Assembly (NCBI GenBank): GCA_021648725.1
Contig: JAKISF010000032.1
Coordinates: 1 to 35,692, forward strand
DNA: 35,692 nucleotides
From: Bacteroidales bacterium
GTDB lineage: Bacteria > Bacteroidota > Bacteroidia > Bacteroidales > JAADGE01
Direction of reading: 5' to 3'
The notes under the pieces are model-generated. The model was not told the origin of the DNA. It saw nothing but the letters and a program-made list of their open reading frames with translations, and made no database searches. Shown one piece after another: positions 18,447 to 26,277 of the stretch. The translations under genes and the position numbers were made by a program. Positions within the stretch are counted from its first letter, which is position 1; each line of letters starts with the position of its first letter.

Positions 18447-20612
18447 ATGACGGTTATACCGAGAATTATGAGAACTATTTCAAGACAACTATTCTTAATA
18501 TTATTCGGGTTATTATTTTCTGTATCAATTTATTCACAAAATAAAATTGACAGTTTAAAGAATGTTTTGAATTCTGAAATTTCTGATACCTCTAAAATTA
18601 GTACGCTTAAAGCACTTTCAACAGTATTTCTTAAAATAAATAAGGATACAGCAGTTTATTATGCTTTAAAAGCTTATGCTTTAGCTGTAAAGACCAAAGT
18701 GATAGATATCGTTGCTTCGGCAGCTTGTAATCTTGCCGATGTTTATTATTACAAAGATGAATTAAATTATGCGATTAATTATTATAAAATTGCTGCAGAA
18801 TATGAAAAAAAGATTCATGGTGAAATTTCTGACGAATATGCAGCAAGGTTAGGAGATATCGGTTATTGTTTTTTTAAACTCGGGATATATGATATTTCTG
18901 TTTCATACTTTGAAAAGTCATTAGAAATTGTTAGAAAAACTAAGAATCTTGATGAAGTATATACAAACATTAACAATATCGGACTGGTATATCATACTTG
19001 GGGTGAATATGATAAAGCAATAATTGCTTTATCGGAAGTTCTAGAGTTTGATTTAAAACAAAATAATTATATAAATATTTCTTCTTCGTATAACAATATC
19101 GGTAAAATATATGAAACTTGGGGTATATACAAACAAGCCACAGATTATTATACAAAAGCTTTAGATTATTCAAAAAAAACTAATAATTTATCACAAATTG
19201 CTGTGCGTTACAGTAATCTCGGAATGGTTTCCTTCAAACTTGGGAACTTCGACTTGGCATCGGAGTATTTAATCAAAGCAATTGAATTAGACCTTAAAGA
19301 GGGAAACCTTGTAAAAGTTGCTGTTCGACAAAACGAGTTGGGAAGAATTATAGCAGCAAAGGGAGATTATAAACTTGCTGTTGATTATAATATGAAAGCT
19401 CTGAACACCTTTAGAAAAGCAGGCATACAAAGCTCACAATCAATAGTTTATAAAGACCTGGGGGATATTTATAGAAAAATGAAACAATATTCTTTGTCTG
19501 AAACCAATTATCTTGCAGCTGTTAATATTTCAAAAGAAATTGGTTCAATAGATAATGAGCTGTATGCTTATAAAGGGCTGTCAGAATTATTTAAAATTAC
19601 CGGGCATTTTCAAAAATCATTACTTTACTACATGAAATATGACAGTCTTAGTACGATTATCTTTAATAAAGAAAATAACAAACAAATCTTAGCTTTTGAT
19701 ATAAAATATGAAACCGAGAAAAAAGAAAAAGAAATTGAACTTTTAAAAAATGAAGCCATAATTAAAGATGTTAAACTAAGCAGAAGCAAAATAGTATGGA
19801 TTTCATTGCTTGTCATTTCTGTTTTACTCATCAGCATTGCTATTATCTTGATTAAAAGAAATAAATTAAAAACTGAGATTAATAAAATTCTGAAGGAAAA
19901 AAATAAGCAATTAAATATTTTGAATGCAACGAAAACAAAATTTTTTGCTATTATTTCTCATGATTTATTAAATCCGCTTTCGGCGATTCATACTTTAACA
20001 AATGCAATTGAAACCTCTTTTAATAATATTGACAAAGATCAATTACTTGACTTTATAAAAGAACTAAATAAATCATCGGAACAGACCTATTTATTGCTTC
20101 AAAATTTATTGGCTTGGGCATCTTTAAATAACGGAAGGATGAAATATATACCTGAATATGTTAATTTAAATATTCCGGCAAATGAAGTGATCTCAGTTTT
20201 ACAAATAAATGCAGATGAAAAAAAGATAAGTATTAATACTGATATTCCTGACAATATAGTTGCTTTTATAGATAAGTTAATGATATCAACAGTATTACGA
20301 AATTTAGTTTCAAATGCAATTAAGTTTTCTTCCGAAAAATCATTGATAACTGTTTTTGCTAAAGTAGAAGATAAAATGATAATAATTAGTGTTAAAGATA
20401 ACGGGGTCGGAATGAGCAAAAAAGATGTTTCGAAATTATTCCGAATTGATGTTGAGAGTAATGCTGTCGGCAATCATCCGGAAAAAGGAACCGGTCTTGG
20501 TTTAATTTTATGTAAAGAACTGACAGAAAAATGCGGAGGCAAAATTTGGGCAAAAAGTGAACTTAATAAAGGTAGCGAATTTATATTTACAGTTCCGAGA
20601 AAAAAACAGTAA
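18447..20612 (+). CDS. TPR-repeat sensor histidine kinase
   Basis: A 721-residue membrane sensor. A signal or uncleaved anchor at about 9-30 is followed by tetratricopeptide repeats (about 45-400). A membrane segment comes next (about 449-469), then a short coiled coil and the kinase core. The phospho-acceptor is His505 (FFAIISHDLLNPL). The ATP-binding domain has Asn623 (LVSNAIKFS), D651-N-G (DNGVGMS) and GTGLGL (681-686). The TPRs should lie in the periplasm. Such kinases pair with LuxR-type regulators, and one follows eight bases later. The start at the base after batB is kept because it gives a reasonable signal; an internal Met8 would also work. The ligand is unknown. Its place where batC (also a TPR protein) normally sits is notable. 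Confidence 0.88.
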   Translation: MTVIPRIMRTISRQLFLILFGLLFSVSIYSQNKIDSLKNVLNSEISDTSKISTLKALSTVFLKINKDTAVYYALKAYALAVKTKVIDIVASAACNLADVYYYKDELNYAINYYKIAAEYEKKIHGEISDEYAARLGDIGYCFFKLGIYDISVSYFEKSLEIVRKTKNLDEVYTNINNIGLVYHTWGEYDKAIIALSEVLEFDLKQNNYINISSSYNNIGKIYETWGIYKQATDYYTKALDYSKKTNNLSQIAVRYSNLGMVSFKLGNFDLASEYLIKAIELDLKEGNLVKVAVRQNELGRIIAAKGDYKLAVDYNMKALNTFRKAGIQSSQSIVYKDLGDIYRKMKQYSLSETNYLAAVNISKEIGSIDNELYAYKGLSELFKITGHFQKSLLYYMKYDSLSTIIFNKENNKQILAFDIKYETEKKEKEIELLKNEAIIKDVKLSRSKIVWISLLVISVLLISIAIILIKRNKLKTEINKILKEKNKQLNILNATKTKFFAIISHDLLNPLSAIHTLTNAIETSFNNIDKDQLLDFIKELNKSSEQTYLLLQNLLAWASLNNGRMKYIPEYVNLNIPANEVISVLQINADEKKISINTDIPDNIVAFIDKLMISTVLRNLVSNAIKFSSEKSLITVFAKVEDKMIIISVKDNGVGMSKKDVSKLFRIDVESNAVGNHPEKGTGLGLILCKELTEKCGGKIWAKSELNKGSEFIFTVPRKKQ

Positions 20613-20620
20613 ATTTGTGC

Positions 20621-21271
20621 ATGAACAAAATCAAAGTTTTTATTGTTGATGACCATAAAATAGTTCGCAATGGACTCTTTGCTATGCTTATTGCTAATAA
20701 AGAAATCGAAGTTATCGGTGAAGCCGGAAACGGAGAGGAACTTTTTAAAAGTCTAAATAATAATATTCCCGATGTTATTTTGCTGGATATATCAATGCCG
20801 GGGATTTCAGGTGTTGAAATCAGTAAAATCCTCTCAGATAAATATCCCCAAATTCAAATACTGATTATTTCAATGAATACAGATGAAAGAACTATTTTAT
20901 CTGCTTTAAAAGTCGGCATTAAAGGTTTTTTGCCGAAAGATACCTCCAAAGAAGAGTTGATAAAAGCAATTATTTCTGTTAATATCGGTAATGAATACTT
21001 CGGAACAGAAATTTCTCAAATTATTTATAAAAACTATATTGAAAGTATAAATCCGGGATCAAAGCAAAATAAGCTTGAAATAACTGAACGAGAAATTGAG
21101 GTTATCAGATATATTTCTGACGGATTGTCTTATAAAGAAATCGGAACAAAAATGTTTATCAGTCCCAGAACTGTTGAAACCCACAGAAACAATATCCTTT
21201 CCAAATTAAAACTGAGAACCAATATCGATTTGGTTAAATATGCAGTTAAAAACGAAATTATCAACCTTTAA
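20621..21271 (+). CDS. LuxR/NarL-family response regulator
   Basis: Cytoplasmic transcription regulator of about 216 residues. The receiver domain has the acidic pair Asp10-Asp11 (IVDDHK), the phospho-acceptor Asp56 (VILLDISMPG) and Lys106 (GFLPKDT). The C-terminal LuxR helix-turn-helix (about 150-212) has ITEREIEVIRYISDGLSYKEIG and SPRTVETHRNNILSKL. The start is placed at the ATG eight bases after the kinase stop. A TTG two codons earlier (20615) is in frame but less likely. It is the cognate partner of the TPR kinase by adjacency. Targets are unknown; the Bat genes upstream and the DUF6150/beta-helix unit downstream are natural candidates. Confidence 0.92.
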   Translation: MNKIKVFIVDDHKIVRNGLFAMLIANKEIEVIGEAGNGEELFKSLNNNIPDVILLDISMPGISGVEISKILSDKYPQIQILIISMNTDERTILSALKVGIKGFLPKDTSKEELIKAIISVNIGNEYFGTEISQIIYKNYIESINPGSKQNKLEITEREIEVIRYISDGLSYKEIGTKMFISPRTVETHRNNILSKLKLRTNIDLVKYAVKNEIINL

Positions 21272-21332
21272 AATAATTATTTAAAAAAGTTTCTAAGTGA
21301 TTTCCCCTACTGTAATTTCAGGGAATTAACTG

Positions 21333-21364
21333 ATTGATAAGTCTTCGAAACTCATCTACATTTG
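21333..21364 (+). promoter_or_regulatory. Bacteroidota-type promoter before the DUF6150 gene
   Basis: TTG at 21334-21336 and a -7 TACATTTG at 21357-21364 are 20 bases apart. Transcription would begin near 21371, giving a leader of about 43 bases. An imperfect hairpin (TTCCC with GGGAA, about 21301-21325) lies just upstream of the -33 box and may be an end signal for the regulator gene or a binding site. Confidence 0.65.
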
Positions 21365-21413
21365 TCATGTGTCAGATAATTCTTATTTTAGTATTAATCC
21401 TTAAAAAATAAAA

Positions 21414-21689
21414 ATGCCTAAACTATTTAGAACAGACATTCAATCGGAAGCAGATGTGAAAGTTTTTATCAGTGATATTCGCTCAGAAGCAGATATTGTA
21501 GTATATGAAACTCAAAATGAGTGGGAAGCCACAGAAAAACAAATTTGGTGCTATACAAATATTCAAAGTGATGCAGATAAAATCATATTTTTTGCAAGCG
21601 GTGTATGGGATGCAGATATTGTAATTTTTAAAACTGATATTCAGTCAGATGCAGAAATAGTTAACAGTTCAAAAACAGATTTACTTTAA
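21414..21689 (+). CDS. DUF6150 small repeat protein
   Basis: A 91-residue protein without signal peptide. It is made of about six units of 11-15 residues with the pattern x-A-D-x-x-V/I-x-x: TDIQSEADVKVFIS, DIRSEADIVVYET, QNEWEATEKQIWCYT, NIQSDADKIIFFAS, GVWDADIVIFKT and DIQSDAEIV. This is the pattern of the DUF6150 family, probably a small beta-rich fold. Function is unknown. It has its own promoter and is followed after 36 bases by the beta-helix protein gene, with which it is probably co-transcribed. Confidence 0.7.
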   Translation: MPKLFRTDIQSEADVKVFISDIRSEADIVVYETQNEWEATEKQIWCYTNIQSDADKIIFFASGVWDADIVIFKTDIQSDAEIVNSSKTDLL

Positions 21690-21725
21690 TATTTTTAATT
21701 CAAATAATACCAAAAATCTCTAAAA

Positions 21726-23171
21726 ATGAAAACAAACAAATTAATACTGTTATTATCAGTGCTGTTTATATTTACATTTCAAACAGCAATGACATCACAA
21801 ATTAGTGTAAACAGCTTAAAAAATAAAGCAAAATCATTTAAAACAAAATCAAACTCTGAAACGAATTCGAGCTCTGTTTCAAATACAAGTTCAAACTCTA
21901 CAACAGAAAGTAAAAATGAAACGGTTTCAACAAATAATTCAGGAACAGCTAAGATAATTTATGTTTCAAAATCCGGGAGTAATAAAAATGACGGAACTAA
22001 AAGTTCGCCCTTAAAGAATATCGATAAAGCCGTACAAAAAGCTATGCCCGGAGATAAAATTTATATTGCCGAAGGCATATATAACGGAACCTTCGGTGTC
22101 GGATATATTGAAACGGATAAACCATTAAAACTGTACGGAAGTTGGGATTCCGATTTTACCGGACAAGACATTATAAATCATCCGTCAATTTTTCAACCGG
22201 ATAATGCTCGCGGCGGAAAAGGTCGTAAAGCTCTTTTACGATTTACAAAAGAAGTTGACGGTACATTCATCGACAATATTGTATGGGATATGGGCGAACG
22301 AAATTGTTACGATTTAAAAGACGGTTTTGTAGAAGGTGTAGAAGGCGGAAGAATACGCCGGTCATCAGAACCATTAGCCGGAAAAAATAGTACGGTTGAA
22401 GAGCCTTGTATTTCAATACGTTCCGGAACATTAGGCGGTGATGTATGCATTCAAAATTGTGTGTTTGTAAACGGAGCAAGTTTCGGAATTCAAGCAGCAC
22501 ATAAAAGCGGATTATTTAAAGTCTTAAATAATGTTTTTGTTGCCAATCGTATGGCAGCTGTCGAAATATTCGGAACTTGTGCCGGAAGTAAGGAGAAAGC
22601 AAATATGGTTGCCTGCGGTGATGTTGAAATTGCAAATAATACCGTTCTTTTTACATGGAGTCGGTTAAAAGATTTCGGTGATATGGGCTACGGAATCAGA
22701 ATTATGACCAAATTGAAATATAACATTCATCATAATATTATAGGAGCTAACATTATGGGCGGAATTGATAATTCAAGGTTTTGCAAAGATGAATATGTGA
22801 AAATTGATAATAACATCTTTTTCGGTAATAAAGGCGGTGATTTAGAATATTATCCTGCAAGCAATGTGGAGTTAAAGTTGAATGTTGATGAATTTGAAGA
22901 TCTTGAATTTGAATCCGTCAGTAATAATAAAAGTGTAGCACCGCCATTGTCTGTAAATCAAGCGTATTTAAAAGGTTTTTTTAAAGCAAGTTACAGTGAA
23001 ACGACTAACTATGATCCTAATTCAGCCGAAAATCAATGGGCAAGAGCATTGGGCATGAACCAACAAGGCACAATGTCATCAAAAGTATCAATGTTCATGA
23101 ATAAATATCCTTGGAAAGAAACATTACAATTATTCGGAATGAGCAAAGAAGCAGGTGCTCAGAAACCATAA
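21726..23171 (+). CDS. Secreted right-handed beta-helix (DUF1565-like) protein
   Basis: A 481-residue exported protein. A signal at 1-24 (ending MTSQ) and a Ser/Asn/Thr-rich low-complexity linker (about 37-76) lead to a parallel beta-helix domain. It opens with IYVSKSGSNKNDGTKSSPLKNIDKAVQKAMPGDKIYI in overlapping form (about 78-115), the start signature of DUF1565. Coils such as VCIQNCVFVNGA, FKVLNNVFVANR and VEIANNTVLF follow to about 370. The C-terminus (380-481) has no family I can name. Proteins of this type bind or cut polysaccharides, but no catalytic residues can be named here. It is the last gene before the terminator at 23197. Confidence 0.8.
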   Translation: MKTNKLILLLSVLFIFTFQTAMTSQISVNSLKNKAKSFKTKSNSETNSSSVSNTSSNSTTESKNETVSTNNSGTAKIIYVSKSGSNKNDGTKSSPLKNIDKAVQKAMPGDKIYIAEGIYNGTFGVGYIETDKPLKLYGSWDSDFTGQDIINHPSIFQPDNARGGKGRKALLRFTKEVDGTFIDNIVWDMGERNCYDLKDGFVEGVEGGRIRRSSEPLAGKNSTVEEPCISIRSGTLGGDVCIQNCVFVNGASFGIQAAHKSGLFKVLNNVFVANRMAAVEIFGTCAGSKEKANMVACGDVEIANNTVLFTWSRLKDFGDMGYGIRIMTKLKYNIHHNIIGANIMGGIDNSRFCKDEYVKIDNNIFFGNKGGDLEYYPASNVELKLNVDEFEDLEFESVSNNKSVAPPLSVNQAYLKGFFKASYSETTNYDPNSAENQWARALGMNQQGTMSSKVSMFMNKYPWKETLQLFGMSKEAGAQKP

Positions 23172-23196
23172 TTTAAACAGTTTTTAAATATGAGTG

Positions 23197-23230
23197 AAAA
23201 CCGATAATTTATTTTATCGGTTTTTCTTTT
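23197..23230 (+). terminator. Rho-independent terminator after the beta-helix gene
   Basis: An 11-bp perfect stem, AAAACCGATAA (23197-23207) and TTATCGGTTTT (23214-23224), closes a six-base loop and is followed by a T-rich run. The preceding A run means it could also act on the minus strand, but no minus-strand gene abuts it. Confidence 0.85.
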
Positions 23231-23255
23231 TGCAGAGATTATTTATATTTGAAGC

Positions 23256-23909
23256 ATGAACAACCAAGAACTTATTAAACAAACAATATCTTTCGTAAAA
23301 CAAAGCTTATCAGAAGCCGAAGGCTCACACGATTGGTGGCATATATACCGAGTTTGGAAAAGTACACAACAGATTTTAAAGACAGAAAAAGCAAATCTGT
23401 TAATTTGTGAACTTGCAGCTTTATTGCATGATATTGCCGATCATAAATTTCATAACGGAGATGAAACAATCGGGCCAAAAAAAGCAAGAGAATTCTTGAC
23501 TTCTTTGAAACTTGGTGATGAAACGATTGAAAGTGTGGTAAAAATTATTGAAAATATTTCTTTTCTCGGCGGACATAATAAAAGTAATTATTTCTCACAG
23601 GAACTTGCTGTTGTTCAGGATGCTGACCGATTAGATGCCATCGGAGCAATCGGAATTGCAAGAACATTCAGTTACGGAGCTTATAAAAAAAGAGAAATAT
23701 ACAATCCGGAAATTAAACCGAATTTAAAAATGAGTAAAGACGAATATAAAAACAGCACAGCTCCTACAATTAATCATTTCTACGAAAAATTATTACTTTT
23801 GAAAGATAAAATGAATACCGAAACCGGAAAAAAAATAGCCGAAAAGCGGCATAACTTTATGCTTCAATATCTTGATAATTTTTATAACGAGTGGGAAGGA
23901 AATGTGTAA
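23256..23909 (+). CDS. HD-domain metal-dependent phosphohydrolase
   Basis: A 217-residue cytoplasmic protein of the HD superfamily (YedJ-like). Metal ligands are visible in order: His25 (SHDWWHIYRV), His58-Asp59 (ALLHDIADHKF) and Asp122 or Asp124 (VVQDADRLDAIGA). Helices between fit the all-alpha HD fold. The family hydrolyses phosphate esters of nucleotides or similar small molecules; the exact substrate is unknown. The ATG lies just five bases after a TATATTTG box (23244-23251), which would give a nearly leaderless message, but no -33 box at proper distance was found. The zinc-ribbon gene follows after 18 bases and is probably co-transcribed. Confidence 0.85.
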   Translation: MNNQELIKQTISFVKQSLSEAEGSHDWWHIYRVWKSTQQILKTEKANLLICELAALLHDIADHKFHNGDETIGPKKAREFLTSLKLGDETIESVVKIIENISFLGGHNKSNYFSQELAVVQDADRLDAIGAIGIARTFSYGAYKKREIYNPEIKPNLKMSKDEYKNSTAPTINHFYEKLLLLKDKMNTETGKKIAEKRHNFMLQYLDNFYNEWEGNV

Positions 23910-23927
23910 TTTAAGGATTAATTAAAT

Positions 23928-24419
23928 ATGAAATGTAAGTATTGCCAAGCAGATAATAAAGAAGGACGAGACAGATGTTTTTCTTGTAATGCTCCTTTGC
24001 CGAAACGCTCAAAATTAACCGATAAGGACAAAGAAAGTTTAAAAAATTATATAAGCAGTGTTGAAAATATGCTGATAACTGCACAAAGCAATGAGGACGG
24101 AAAAGTTGCAATGGTACTTATTTTAACCGTATTACTTTGGATTGTTATCGGTGTATTAATGTTTATTTATTTAAATATTCACTTTATTTTCACAATTCTG
24201 ATAATGCTTATAATCGGCTTTGTATTTTTTATGGTTTTCGGTCTTAATATGGATAAAATTTCATATAATGCAATGAAGAAAGAATTTCACGGCAAAATAA
24301 AAGATGACATTAAAGATTATCTGAAAGCCATGCATTTCACAATTTCTGATTTTGAAACAGTTGCAGGAGATTTTTTAAAAGAAGACTCTCCATTAAACAA
24401 CTTTTTAACCGATTTGTAA
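23928..24419 (+). CDS. Zinc-ribbon membrane protein of unknown function
   Basis: A 163-residue protein with an N-terminal zinc ribbon formed by Cys3, Cys6, Cys17 and Cys20 (CKYC, CFSC). A charged helix (30-55) and two membrane segments (about 61-82 and 85-106) follow, then a cytoplasmic tail of about 55 residues. The paired membrane helices form a hairpin with the zinc ribbon on the cytoplasmic side. No catalytic motif is seen. It lies 18 bases after the HD gene. The promoter of the acyl-CoA synthetase overlaps its last codons. Confidence 0.7.
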   Translation: MKCKYCQADNKEGRDRCFSCNAPLPKRSKLTDKDKESLKNYISSVENMLITAQSNEDGKVAMVLILTVLLWIVIGVLMFIYLNIHFIFTILIMLIIGFVFFMVFGLNMDKISYNAMKKEFHGKIKDDIKDYLKAMHFTISDFETVAGDFLKEDSPLNNFLTDL

Positions 24420-24445
24420 ATAACTATTAATTATAACTATATTTG
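24413..24445 (+). promoter_or_regulatory. Bacteroidota-type promoter of the acyl-CoA synthetase gene
   Basis: TTTG at 24413-24416 and TATATTTG at 24438-24445 are 21 bases apart, a full match to the phylum pattern. The -33 box overlaps the end of the zinc-ribbon gene. Transcription would begin near 24452, about 29 bases before the ATG. Confidence 0.7.
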
Positions 24446-24480
24446 AAAAATAAATATTAAAATTTATTAAACTCTTTAAG

Positions 24481-26274
24481 ATGATAAAAATTGAAAAACC
24501 CGATAATCTCGTCGATCATTTTGAAATCGCAACCGAAAAATTTAAAAATAATAAACTCTTCGGTACAAAAAATAAACAAACCGGTGAGTATGAGTGGATC
24601 ACATATGACGATGTTCGAAAAAAAGTTGATGACTTCAGAGGCGGATTGGCATCTTTAAACATTCAAAAAGGCGACGGAGTAGCTATCATTGCCAATAACA
24701 GAACTGAATGGGCTGTGGCTGCATTTGCAACATACGGTTTGGGTGCTCGATTTATTCCGATGTACGAAAATGAAATTTTAAGAACTTGGCAATACATTAC
24801 AAACGATGCAGACATAAAGTTTTTATTGGTTTCAAACAAAGCTATTTATGAGCAAGTAAAACATTTTAAAGATGAAATTAAGTCTTTAGAGTATATATAC
24901 ATTATTGAAGACGACAGTGAGCTGAGTATGCAACATCTTGAAAAAGTCGGTAAAGAAAATCCTGTTGCTTCCGTTAAACCTGATGTTAATGATATTGCTG
25001 CTTTAATTTATACCTCCGGAACAACCGGTGAACCGAAAGGTGTTTTATTAACACACGGAAATTTTATTTCAAATGCAAGAGCAGGAAACAGAAGATACAG
25101 TAAATTGTTTAATGAAAATTCAAGAAGCTTGTCTATTCTTCCGTGGGCTCATAGTTACGGTCAAACAGCCGAAGTATATAATTGGTTTTTTACCGGAGGT
25201 TCAATCGGCTTTATGGAAAGTGTTGAAACTTTGGCAGAAGACTTACTGAAAGTTAAACCTACCTTTTTAATTGCTGTTCCGCGTGTTTTTAACAAAATTT
25301 ACGACGGTATTCATGCAAAAATGAATGAAGAAGGCGGTATCAAAAAGAAATTGTTTGATATGTCTCTTAAAGCAGCAAAAGAATATCGTGAGCAAAACGG
25401 AAAAGTCAGTTTAGGAACAAAATTAAAATTAAAAATCGGAAATAAATTGGTCTTCTCAAAGATACATGCAAAATTCGGCGGAAAATTGGAAGCATCAATT
25501 ACGGCAAGTGCAAAAATGAACAATGAAATTTCCTTTTTCTTTCATGATATCGGCTTACCGGTTTACGATTGCTATGGTTTAAGTGAAACCTCACCGGCAG
25601 TTACAATGAGCAGCCCGGAACTTAACAAATCCGGAAGTGTAGGTACAACTGTTGAATTTGTTGAAGTCAGAATTGATAAATCAATGATGAATGATGAGAG
25701 TGACGAAGGTGAAATTCAAGTAAAAGGACCCAATATAATGGTCGGATACCATAACAAACCGGAAGCCACAAAACAAGTTTTTACAAAAGACGGTTGGTTT
25801 AAAACCGGCGATATAGGAAAAATTGATGAAGACAGTTATGTTTATATTACAGGAAGAATTAAAGAACAATTTAAATTAGAAAACGGTAAATATGTGTTCC
25901 CGGCAGCTATTGAAGAAGATATTCGATTATTGCCTTATATTGAAAATGCAATGATTTTCGGAGACGGAAAACCGTATAATGTATGCATTGTTATTCCGGA
26001 TTGTTCTGTTCTGGAAAAAACAGCCGAAATTCTAAAACTTAAAACCGAAGTTAATAAGTTGGTACATCTGCCTCTTGTACAAGAATTTATGGCTATTGAA
26101 ATTCGTAAAAGTTTAAAAGACAAATACGGAAATTATGAAATACCCAAAAAGTTTATTTTTACGGATGAAGACTTCACAATAGAAAACGGAATGCTCACTC
26201 AAACCTTAAAACTTAAACGAAGAGTGGTAATTGAAAAATACAAAGGACAAATTGAAATGCTTTATAAAACTTAG
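24481..26274 (+). CDS. Long-chain acyl-CoA synthetase (AMP-forming)
   Basis: Activates fatty acids to acyl-CoA through an acyl-adenylate, a peripheral membrane enzyme of lipid uptake and remodelling. It has 597 residues, typical of bacterial long-chain ligases. The ATP-binding loop YTSGTTGEPKG is at 177-187, the adenylate motif YGLSETSPAV near 365-375, and the hinge region reads TGDIGKIDEDSYVYITGR. The catalytic lysine region near the C-terminus is present (LTQTLKLKRR). It is a single-gene unit with its own promoter. It converges on the TonB receptor gene with only three bases between stop codons, so the two transcripts must overlap at their 3' ends. Confidence 0.9.
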   Translation: MIKIEKPDNLVDHFEIATEKFKNNKLFGTKNKQTGEYEWITYDDVRKKVDDFRGGLASLNIQKGDGVAIIANNRTEWAVAAFATYGLGARFIPMYENEILRTWQYITNDADIKFLLVSNKAIYEQVKHFKDEIKSLEYIYIIEDDSELSMQHLEKVGKENPVASVKPDVNDIAALIYTSGTTGEPKGVLLTHGNFISNARAGNRRYSKLFNENSRSLSILPWAHSYGQTAEVYNWFFTGGSIGFMESVETLAEDLLKVKPTFLIAVPRVFNKIYDGIHAKMNEEGGIKKKLFDMSLKAAKEYREQNGKVSLGTKLKLKIGNKLVFSKIHAKFGGKLEASITASAKMNNEISFFFHDIGLPVYDCYGLSETSPAVTMSSPELNKSGSVGTTVEFVEVRIDKSMMNDESDEGEIQVKGPNIMVGYHNKPEATKQVFTKDGWFKTGDIGKIDEDSYVYITGRIKEQFKLENGKYVFPAAIEEDIRLLPYIENAMIFGDGKPYNVCIVIPDCSVLEKTAEILKLKTEVNKLVHLPLVQEFMAIEIRKSLKDKYGNYEIPKKFIFTDEDFTIENGMLTQTLKLKRRVVIEKYKGQIEMLYKT

Positions 26275-26277
26275 ATA

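Noticed and set aside
20615-20620. TTG as start of the response regulator
   Set aside because: The ATG two codons on gives the usual receiver start MNKIKVFIVDD and keeps eight bases after the kinase stop.
23244-23251. TATATTTG box five bases before the HD gene ATG, suggesting a leaderless message
   Set aside because: The only TTTG upstream is 11 bases away, too near for a normal -33 element. Could be chance in AT-rich DNA.
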